This document shows, in pieces, positions 56,254 to 64,000 of a stretch of DNA of 64,000 bases (within the stretch, counting starts at the first letter, position 1; every line of letters begins with the position of its first letter). Below the pieces are notes generated by a model that was not told where the DNA came from, made no database searches, and worked only from the letters and a program-made list of their open reading frames with translations. Source of the stretch: Streptomyces echinatus (GTDB lineage: Bacteria; Actinomycetota; Actinomycetes; Streptomycetales; Streptomycetaceae); the NCBI RefSeq assembly GCF_014203595.1, contig NZ_JACHJK010000015.1:186001-250000 (forward strand). The letters run 5' to 3'. The position numbers and the translations under genes were made by a program.

Positions 56254-58050
56254 TCAGGAGGCGGTCGCGGAGGCGGACGGGTCCGGGGACGGGCTTTCCG
56301 GGGCGTCGGTGGCGGCCTCGACCTTCAGCTCCACGACGAGCGTCGCACCACCCGCGGTGGTGACGCGGAGCAGGAAGGTTCCCGTGGTGTCGTCGGCGTA
56401 CAGCTTCGGCAGCGTGAGCAGGCCCTCGGCGTCGGTCCGGAGGCCGGTGAGCGTGCGTACGGCCTTGCCGTCGGCGTCCTTGAAGTAGGGGCCCTTGTCG
56501 TTCTCCATGGCGTCGGTCTCGGACTTGATCAAGGTGGCGGTGGTCTCGACCTTGTCCGCGACGGCGCCCTTGTACGTCGCCTTCACCTGGACCTGGTCGG
56601 CGAACTCGCCGCCCGGGGTGCAGGTCAGCGGGGCGTCGCCGGTGCGGGCCAGAGTGTCGGCGGCGCGCGCGGTGACGGTCGCCGTGTAGTCGACGCCCTT
56701 GACCGAGCGGCCCACGACGGCCGCGGTGACCTTGAAGTCGCCGGTCTTCTCGCCGGCCTGGAGCGCCGGGGCGAGCGCGACACCCTTGGCATCGGTGGCG
56801 ACCGTGGCCACGCTCTCGCCGCCGGTGAAGGTGGCGTCCGTGTCTCCGGTGATGGTGAACCGGACCCTGATCTTGGCGACGGACTTGCCGGCCTTGGTCT
56901 CCGCGCGGGTGCCGATCCGCTCGGTGAAGGCGTCGCCGGCCATCGCCGCGAGCTTCTTCGTGCCGGCGTCCTCCAGGTGGTCCACCAGGTCGGTGTGGGT
57001 CGGCGGAGGCGACGGCGGTACGGGCGGCCGCGGCGGCTTGGGGTGGGGGGTCTCGTGGCCGCCGTTGTCGTTGCCGCCGTTGTCGCTTCCCCCCTTGTCG
57101 TCGTCGCCCTTGCCGTCGCCCTTGCCGTTGTCGTCCGCGGGCTTCTCGGGCTTGGGGGCCGGCTTGGTCCTCGGCGGCTGCGAGGGGCTCGGGGACGTGG
57201 TGCGGCCGGAGTCGTCGTCGCTGCGGTGCTCGGGCACGCCGCCGGAGCCGTCGGGGACGGAGTGGGTGCCCTTGCGGTAGTACTCCATCCAGTTCAGGAC
57301 CAGGTCGAGGTAGTCCTGCGAGTTGTTGTAGCTGAGGATCGCGCTGTGCAGGTCGGCCTCGTGGGCCAGGTCCCAGTCGTTGCGGCACAGGTAGTGGCCC
57401 GCGGCGAGCGCGGCGTCGTAGACGTTGTTGGGGTCCTTCTTGCCGTCCCCGTTGCCGTCGCGGCCGGCCCAGGCCCAGGTGGACGGGATGAACTGCATGG
57501 GGCCGACGGCCTGGTCGTAGGTGCTGTTGCCGTCGTACGCGCCGTTGTCGGTGTCCGGGATGAGCGCGAAGCCGTTGCCGTCGAGCTGCGGGCCCAGGAT
57601 CCGGTGCAGGGTGGTGCCGTCGGCGTCGACCTGGCCGCCGCGGGCCTGCCCCGACTCGACGTTGCCGATGGCGGCGAGCAGTTGCCAGGGCATGTTGCAG
57701 CCGGGCTTGGAAGAGCGCAGTTCGGCGGCGGCCTTCTGGTACGCGTCCAGGACGGTGGCGGGGATGCCGCCCTCGGTCCTGCCGCCTACGGAGCCGGAGG
57801 GGCCGACGCTCGACGAGGGGCTGGGCCGGGGGCTGTTCAGCGGCGGCAGGTCCGTGTAGTAGGGCGAGTTGCCGGTGGCGTTGCCGTCGCCGTCCGGTAC
57901 GGAGGTGGCGGTGCCTGCCGTTGTCTGTCTGCCGGGGTCCTCGCCGGTCGCTCCCGGAGCCTGGGACGCGGAGAGAGCCGCGACCGCCACCGCGGCCGCG
58001 GCGGTGGTCGCCGCTCCCTTGCGCAGCCGCCTGCCGAAATGCGCCGCCAT
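56254..58050 (-). CDS. Secreted lytic transglycosylase with repeat-rich linker
   Basis: A 598-aa exported murein hydrolase. Signal peptide: RLRKGAATTAAAAVAVAALS. The catalytic domain (about residues 95-255) has QLLAAIGNVESGQARGG with the catalytic Glu, then DQAVGPMQFIPSTWAWAGRD and YDAALAAGHYLCRNDW, as in MltB/SLT-like transglycosylases. A Pro/Lys/Asp/Gly-rich linker (GKGDGKGDDDKGGSDNGGND) follows, and the C-terminal 230 residues are Thr/Val/Ala beta-rich, resembling invasin/Ig-like domains. GGGAGGGG about eight bases before the ATG is the SD. It probably remodels peptidoglycan during growth or sporulation. Confidence 0.93.
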   Translation of the reverse strand: MAAHFGRRLRKGAATTAAAAVAVAALSASQAPGATGEDPGRQTTAGTATSVPDGDGNATGNSPYYTDLPPLNSPRPSPSSSVGPSGSVGGRTEGGIPATVLDAYQKAAAELRSSKPGCNMPWQLLAAIGNVESGQARGGQVDADGTTLHRILGPQLDGNGFALIPDTDNGAYDGNSTYDQAVGPMQFIPSTWAWAGRDGNGDGKKDPNNVYDAALAAGHYLCRNDWDLAHEADLHSAILSYNNSQDYLDLVLNWMEYYRKGTHSVPDGSGGVPEHRSDDDSGRTTSPSPSQPPRTKPAPKPEKPADDNGKGDGKGDDDKGGSDNGGNDNGGHETPHPKPPRPPVPPSPPPTHTDLVDHLEDAGTKKLAAMAGDAFTERIGTRAETKAGKSVAKIRVRFTITGDTDATFTGGESVATVATDAKGVALAPALQAGEKTGDFKVTAAVVGRSVKGVDYTATVTARAADTLARTGDAPLTCTPGGEFADQVQVKATYKGAVADKVETTATLIKSETDAMENDKGPYFKDADGKAVRTLTGLRTDAEGLLTLPKLYADDTTGTFLLRVTTAGGATLVVELKVEAATDAPESPSPDPSASATAS

Positions 58051-58368
58051 AGAGTGAACCCCTCCCATGGACGCCCGCGCGTCCGTCACCTGCTCTGTCT
58101 GCCTCGCTCTGGTGTGACGGTTGACCCGGTGTTCTGGTTGCCCCTGTTCCGTCTTCAGTTCAGTGCGACGTGTGTACGACCGTGCGCCCGGCACGGCGCC
58201 GCAGGCGACCCTACGACAACTTGCTGTGAGCGGGCACCCGTTGACGCCCGGATTTCACCCTTTGGCCGACTGTGGCCGGGGAGAATCCGCTCGGACGGCG
58301 TCGCGCATACTGGGCGGAACCGATCACCGGCACCGGAGTCCGGGCCGTCGAACGCTGTGGAGGCTCCG

Positions 58369-59247
58369 TTGCCGTTCACGCTCAGCCATGCGGCGGCCGT
58401 GCTGCCCGCGATCCGCCGGGACGGCAGCGGCCGTGGCCGGCTGGTGCCGGCGGTGCTCGTCGCGGGCTCGTTCGCGCCCGACATGCCGTACTACGCGGCC
58501 GGGATCCTGCCGGGCGGGATGGAGTTCGGCGCGGTCACGCACGCGTTCGCCGGGGTCGCCACGGTCGACGTGCCCATCGCCTGGGCCCTCGCGGGGCTGT
58601 GGCTGCTGGTGCGGGAGCCGTTGCTCGCGCTGCTGCCGCGTGCCCGGCAGGGGCGCCCGGCCGCCCTGCTGCGCTGTGGCGTGCCCCGCGCGCGCGTCGG
58701 GGCCGCGTCGGCGGCGCGGTGGTACGGCTCCGCGATGGCCGGGGCGCTCAGCCATGTGGTGTGGGACGCGTTCACGCATCACGACCGGTGGGGCACACGG
58801 CTGATTCCGGCCATCGGGCGGGCCCGTCCGGCGGGTGTGCCGCTGTTCACCTGGCTGCAGTACGGGTCGTCCGCGGCGGCTGCCGTGCTGATCGTGGTGT
58901 TCGTGGTGCGAGCGTTGCGGCGGGCGCCGGGCGTGGCACCGGTGGGGGTGCCCGTGCTGTCCGGGCGGGACCGGTGGTGGGCGTTCGCGGTGATCGGCTG
59001 CTGTGCGCTGGCCGGGGCGGCGCAGCGGGCGGCGCGGTGGCGGGAGCAGCGGGGTGCGGCCGGGCGGCCGTGGGAGCTGGTGCCCACCCTGTGCTTCGGG
59101 GTGGGCGCCGGGGTGGTCCTGGGGCTGCTGCTGTACGCCGTGGGGATCAGGGTCTGGCGTCCGGGGTCCGGTCCTGGGGATCCCGGGGATCCTGGGGATC
59201 GCGCCGAGGTGGTCGGTGCCGGCCGGGGGCGGCCGGTCGCTCGGTGA
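58369..59247 (+). CDS. DUF4184 membrane protein, TTG start
   Basis: A 292-aa protein of the DUF4184 family with five or six membrane helices. Family opening PFTLSHAAAVLPAIRRDG begins at the TTG codon 58369, where GGAGG lies exactly five bases upstream; a GTG four codons earlier overlaps that SD, so TTG is preferred. Other conserved parts: AGSFAPDMPYYAAGI, GALSHVVWDAFTHHDRWGTR, VPLFTWLQYGSSAAAA. The His/Asp pairs suggest metal binding or hydrolase activity, not proven. The end GSGPGDPGDPGDR comes from three 9-bp repeats and lies in the region overlapped by the opposite-strand gene. Confidence 0.85.
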   Translation: MPFTLSHAAAVLPAIRRDGSGRGRLVPAVLVAGSFAPDMPYYAAGILPGGMEFGAVTHAFAGVATVDVPIAWALAGLWLLVREPLLALLPRARQGRPAALLRCGVPRARVGAASAARWYGSAMAGALSHVVWDAFTHHDRWGTRLIPAIGRARPAGVPLFTWLQYGSSAAAAVLIVVFVVRALRRAPGVAPVGVPVLSGRDRWWAFAVIGCCALAGAAQRAARWREQRGAAGRPWELVPTLCFGVGAGVVLGLLLYAVGIRVWRPGSGPGDPGDPGDRAEVVGAGRGRPVAR

Positions 59248-59566
59248 GGGACGCGACGAAGACGGTGAGGGTGGGCCGGGGGCGGGATCTCGGGACCAGG
59301 GTGAGCGTGAGGGCGAGATAGCCGCGGGCCAGGTCGGTCCACTGGCCCCAGTCGGGCAGGCGGGCCGGGCGGCCGGCGAGCGTGCGCCTCAGGCCCCTGG
59401 TGACGTTGCGGACGGCCGTTGCCAGGTCGGCCGGGATGCGGGCGGTGCTTGCGTCGGCCGCGAGGGCCGGGACCGGCGCGGCGGGCATGGCCTGCGCCGG
59501 GGCGGTGACCGCCCGGACCCCGGTGACTGCCTCGGGCGTCCGGCGGTGAAGCATGCGTATACCCAT
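59147..59566 (-). CDS. Conserved hypothetical protein overlapping DUF4184 tail
   Basis: A 139-aa reading frame: GIRMLHRRTPEAVTGVRAVT, then IPADLATAVRNVTRGLRRTL, AGRPARLPDWGQWTDLARGY and LALTLTLVPRSRPRPTLTVF. The middle looks conserved in Streptomyces, but I cannot name a family or function; no membrane helix is clear. The last 37 codons overlap the 3' end of the convergent DUF4184 gene by 101 bp and are Pro/Arg-rich, so either tail may be poorly conserved. ATG 59566 is the first with the conserved-looking start. Confidence 0.55.
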   Translation of the reverse strand: MGIRMLHRRTPEAVTGVRAVTAPAQAMPAAPVPALAADASTARIPADLATAVRNVTRGLRRTLAGRPARLPDWGQWTDLARGYLALTLTLVPRSRPRPTLTVFVASLTERPAAPGRHRPPRRDPQDPRDPQDRTPDARP

Positions 59567-59988
59567 GCCCGCAGTGTTGCGGCTGCCGGGGGTCGGGGGC
59601 GTTTTGGCGGGGGCCACGAGAGTGACGGATTCCTCCGGGGGTTCGGCCTGCTTGCTGCGGGTGGCGCAAGGGCCGAGGGGTCGCCGGCGGGGCCAGTGCT
59701 GCCGGGGGTACGTCGTGGAGGCGGGCCCCCCCCGCGATGTCTCGCGGTGGGTCCGGCACCGCGGGCATGCGTCGCGGCTGGGGAACCCTTCGCGGTCACC
59801 GCGGGCCCGGCACCGGCGGGATGCGCCGTGGAGCTGATCGCCGTTGCGGCGGAGGAAACGGCGGAGCCCCCGGGCTCCGGCTGGGCGCGGGGCTCGGGGG
59901 CTCTGGGGTCGTGGAGGAGGCGGTGGTGTTGCCGCGGGTGGGTTGTTCCGGTCCGTGGCTCGCCGGCGCCCCCTCCGGCCCGGGGCGG
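59567..59988 (+). other. 422-bp gene-free stretch between hypothetical gene and polA
   Basis: No supported gene on either strand. It contains a run of eight C near 59726 and GCGGGC/GCCCGC words that can form weak hairpins, possibly including the polA terminator. Nothing else notable. Confidence 0.5.
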
Positions 59989-62715
59989 CTAGTGCGCCGC
60001 GGATTCCCAGTCGGGGCCCACGCCCACCGAGACGTCCAGCGGGGCCCTCAGCTCGACGGCGGCGGCCATCTCACGGCGGACGATCCGCTCCGCGGCCGCC
60101 CGCTCGCCGGGGGCGATCTCCAGGACGATTTCGTCGTGGACCTGGAGCAGCATGCGGGACTTGAGGTCCGCCTCCCGCAGCGCGCTGTCGACCTTGAGCA
60201 TGGCGATCTTGACGATGTCCGCCGCCGTGCCCTGGATGGGCGCGTTGAGGGCCATGCGCTCGGCCGCCTCGCGGCGCTGGCGGTTGTCGCTGTTGAGGTC
60301 GGGAAGATACCGGCGGCGGCCGAAGAGCGTCGCCGTGTAACCCGTCGCCCGGGCCTCGTCGACCGCCCGGCGCAGATAGTCCCGGACCCCGCCGAAGCGC
60401 TCGAAGTACGCGTCCATCAGGGCGCGGGCCTCGGCCGCCTCGATGTTCAGCTGCTGGGAGAGGCCGAACGCGGACAGGCCGTAGGCCAGGCCGTACGACA
60501 TCGCCTTGATCTTGCGGCGCATCTCCGCGTCCACCGCGCCGGGCTCGACGGCGAACACCTGGGACGCGGCCGTGGTGTGCAGGTCCTCGCCGGAGGTGAA
60601 CGCCTGGATCAGGCCCTCGTCCTCGGAGAGGTGGGCCATCACACGCAGTTCGATCTGGCTGTAGTCCGCGGTCATCAGGGACTCGAAGCCCTCGCCGACC
60701 ACGAAGCCGCGGCGGATGGCCCGGCCCTCGTCCGTGCGGACCGGGATGTTCTGGAGGTTCGGGTCCGTGGAGGACAGACGGCCGGTCGCGGCCACCGTCT
60801 GGTTGAACGTGGTGTGGATGCGGCCGTCGCCCGCGACGGTCTTGATCAGGCCCTCGACCGTGACCCGGAGCTTCGCCTGCTCGCGGTGCCGGAGCATGAT
60901 CACGGGCAGTTCGTTGTCCGTCTGGCCGGCGAGCCAGGCCAGGGCGTCGGCGTCCGTGGTGTAGCCGGTCTTGGTCTTCTTGGTCTTCGGCAGGGCCAGT
61001 TCGTCGAAGAGGACCTGCTGGAGCTGCTTGGGCGAGCCCAGGTTGAACTCGTGACCGGCCGCCGCGTGCGCTTCCTTCACGGCCTGCTGCACCGCGCCCG
61101 CGAACATCTGCTCCATGGCTTCGAGATGCGTCCGGTCGGCCGCGATGCCGTGCCGCTCCATGCGGGCGAGCAGGGCGGACGTCGGCAGCTCCATGTCGCG
61201 CAGGAGGTCGGCGGCGCCGACTTCCTCCAGGCGGGTCTGGAAGGCCTCGCCGAGGTCGAGGACCGCGCGGGCCTGGACCATCAGGGCCTCGGCCTCGGCG
61301 CCGTCGTCCGCGCCGAAGGCCAGCTGGCCGTCGGCCGCGGCGGCCGGCACCAGCTCGCGGTGCAGGTACTCCATGGACAGCGCGTCCAGGTCGAAGGAGC
61401 GGCGTCCGGGCTTGACCAGGTAGGCGGCGAGCGCGGTGTCCATGGTCACGCCCTCGACGGACCAGCCGTGCTCGGCGAGGACCCGCATGGCGCCCTTGGC
61501 GTTGTGGAACACCTTGGCCCGGCCCGCGTCGGCCAGCCAGGCCGCGAACGCGTTCTCGTCGGCCTCGTCCAGCTCGGACGGGTCGAACCAGGCCGCCGCT
61601 CCCCCGGCCGCGGCGAGGGCGACCTCGGCGACGGAGCCGGTGCCCAGCGCCCAGGTGTCGACGGTGGCGACGCCCAGGGTCCCGGTGCCGTGCTCGGTGA
61701 GCCAGGGGGCCAGCTCGCCGGTGCCCAGGACCGTGCCGTCGATCTCGACGCCCTCGGCGGCCACCGGGGCGGCTTCGGCCTCCTCCGTGCCCGGGTCGAC
61801 GGCGAAGAGGCGCTCGCGCAGTGACGGGTTGCGGATCTCCAGGGTGTCCAGGACCATCGTGACGGTCTTGCGGTCGTACGGGGCCCGCTCCAGGTCGGCG
61901 ACCGACTTCGGGAGCTCGACCTGGCGCTCCAGCTCGGTCAGGACCCGGTTGAGCTTGACCGACTCCAGGTGGTCGCGGAGGTTCTGGCCCGCCTTGCCCT
62001 TGACCTCCTCGGCCCGCTCGACCAGCTCGGCGAAGGACCCGAACTGGTTGATCCACTTCGCGGCGGTCTTCTCGCCGACGCCGGGGATGCCGGGGAGGTT
62101 GTCGGACGGGTCGCCGCGCAGGGCCGCGAAGTCCGGGTACTGGGCCGGCGTCAATCCGTACTTCTCGAAAACCTTCTCCGGGGTGAACCGGGTCAGCTCC
62201 GAGACGCCCTTCGTCGGGTAGAGCACGGTGATGTTCTCGGTGACCAGCTGGAAGGAGTCGCGGTCACCGGTGACGATCAGCACCTCGAAGCCCTCGGCCT
62301 CGGCCTGGGTGGCGAGGGTGGCGATGATGTCGTCCGCCTCGAAGCCCGGCACGGCGAAGCGCTGCGCCTGCATCGCGTCGAGCAGCTCGCCGATCAGCTC
62401 GACCTGGCCCTTGAACTCGTCCGGGGTCTTGGACCGGTTCGCCTTGTACTCGGTGAACCGCTCGGAGCGCCAGGTCTTGCGCGACACGTCGAAGGCCGCC
62501 GCGAAGTGCGTGGGCGCCTCGTCACGCAGCGTGTTGGCCAGCATCGACGCGAAGCCGTAGATCGCGTTCGTCGGCTGGCCGGTCGCGGTCGTGAAGTTCT
62601 CCGCGGGCAGCGCGAAGAACGCGCGGTAGGCCAGCGAGTGCCCGTCCATGAGCATCAGCCGGGGACGGCCGCCGCCGGGGTTCTTGTCGGTCTGCTTCGA
62701 TGCTGTCTCTGCCAC
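59989..62715 (-). CDS. polA: DNA polymerase I
   Basis: A 908-aa repair and Okazaki-fragment polymerase. The N-terminal 5'-3' exonuclease has LMLMDGHSLAYRAFFALPAE, FEADDIIATLATQAEAEG and GDPSDNLPGIPGVGEKTAAK. The central 3'-5' exonuclease region keeps the fold but lacks the catalytic acidic residues, as usual in actinobacteria. The polymerase domain has LMTADYSQIELRVMAHLSED (motif A), EMRRKIKAMSYGLAYGLSAF (motif B) and RMLLQVHDEIVLE (motif C). GTG 62715 gives AETASKQTDKNPGG; the ORF-like extension upstream has no conserved sequence. It is divergent from the oxidoreductase. Confidence 0.98.
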   Translation of the reverse strand: MAETASKQTDKNPGGGRPRLMLMDGHSLAYRAFFALPAENFTTATGQPTNAIYGFASMLANTLRDEAPTHFAAAFDVSRKTWRSERFTEYKANRSKTPDEFKGQVELIGELLDAMQAQRFAVPGFEADDIIATLATQAEAEGFEVLIVTGDRDSFQLVTENITVLYPTKGVSELTRFTPEKVFEKYGLTPAQYPDFAALRGDPSDNLPGIPGVGEKTAAKWINQFGSFAELVERAEEVKGKAGQNLRDHLESVKLNRVLTELERQVELPKSVADLERAPYDRKTVTMVLDTLEIRNPSLRERLFAVDPGTEEAEAAPVAAEGVEIDGTVLGTGELAPWLTEHGTGTLGVATVDTWALGTGSVAEVALAAAGGAAAWFDPSELDEADENAFAAWLADAGRAKVFHNAKGAMRVLAEHGWSVEGVTMDTALAAYLVKPGRRSFDLDALSMEYLHRELVPAAAADGQLAFGADDGAEAEALMVQARAVLDLGEAFQTRLEEVGAADLLRDMELPTSALLARMERHGIAADRTHLEAMEQMFAGAVQQAVKEAHAAAGHEFNLGSPKQLQQVLFDELALPKTKKTKTGYTTDADALAWLAGQTDNELPVIMLRHREQAKLRVTVEGLIKTVAGDGRIHTTFNQTVAATGRLSSTDPNLQNIPVRTDEGRAIRRGFVVGEGFESLMTADYSQIELRVMAHLSEDEGLIQAFTSGEDLHTTAASQVFAVEPGAVDAEMRRKIKAMSYGLAYGLSAFGLSQQLNIEAAEARALMDAYFERFGGVRDYLRRAVDEARATGYTATLFGRRRYLPDLNSDNRQRREAAERMALNAPIQGTAADIVKIAMLKVDSALREADLKSRMLLQVHDEIVLEIAPGERAAAERIVRREMAAAVELRAPLDVSVGVGPDWESAAH

Positions 62716-62921
62716 GTCCCCGATCCTGCCACGCCGCACCGACAGTCCGGGCCGGACGGTTCCCCGCCGGGCACAGCCGGGCGCGACTCGGTCACCCACC
62801 GCGACCGGAGCCCCGCGCCCCCGTGTTCCCGGACCGTGCCCCGCCCGCCCGGCACGGCTGTCGGTACCGCGTGGGAGGATCGTCGGCGTACTTCTCACAC
62901 GCAGTCGAAGGGGACCGTGCG

Positions 62922-64000
<1,079 letters not shown>

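Overview
The window is about 72% GC, uses strongly G/C-ending codons and many GTG starts, and carries gene families typical of Streptomyces (DUF397 plus XRE/DUF5753 pairs, SAV2177-like methyltransferases, SPW_0924, mycothiol-dependent isomerase, HATPase regulators). The order uvrA - aroQ - uvrB - coaE - rpsA - polA matches, from memory, the conserved core of Streptomyces chromosomes, so this is almost certainly core chromosome of a Streptomyces species. I see no rRNA, tRNA, insertion sequence, prophage or CRISPR array.

Layout. 1-6.3 kb: 5' part of uvrA, a mycothiol-dependent isomerase, a metallo-beta-lactamase-fold hydrolase, a complete polar amino-acid ABC importer, and aroQ. 6.4-13.1 kb: an MHS-type MFS permease, a CaCA cation/proton antiporter and a tellurium/stress (Ter) group: TerC, a large TerD fusion and a stand-alone TerD. 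13.3-18.6 kb: uvrB, an MHYT sensor, a secreted phosphodiesterase, an O6-alkylguanine transferase and a VOC protein. 18.7-28.9 kb: pseudouridine catabolism (psuG with an overlapping kinase), a methyltransferase, corA, a P-loop-less uridine-kinase-like protein, DUF2293, DUF1772, a GltD-type oxidoreductase with no large subunit beside it, and a divergent AhpD-like/MocR pair. 29.3-35.7 kb: SAM methyltransferase, DUF397 and XRE genes facing an HATPase gene with a histidine-rich repeat tail, an ABC exporter and a 58-aa protein. 35.9-48.0 kb: a mosaic of enzymes, including a deletion scar joining a racemase and a GntR regulator, a type-5 uracil-DNA glycosylase, an S4 RNA-binding protein with a Gly/Arg tail, coaE and a PAC2 protein. 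48.0-64.0 kb: secreted beta-helix protein, rpsA with a structured leader, a methyltransferase apparently lacking a standard start codon, HrpB helicase, DUF3068, a secreted transglycosylase, DUF4184, polA and the start of an FdhF-like molybdopterin oxidoreductase.

Genome maintenance is a visible thread (uvrA, uvrB, polA, alkyltransferase, uracil-DNA glycosylase), scattered rather than in one operon.

The most unusual property is the number of short tandem repeats with unrelated 20-27-bp units, mainly in intergenic DNA but also in frame in two genes. Several shorter duplications include a gene's stop codon. Other items for follow-up are the rpsA leader (SD inside a long-range stem), the ATC start of the 51 kb methyltransferase, a 40-bp perfect palindrome, the histidine-repeat tail, and the RBS-sequestering hairpin of the 58-aa gene.
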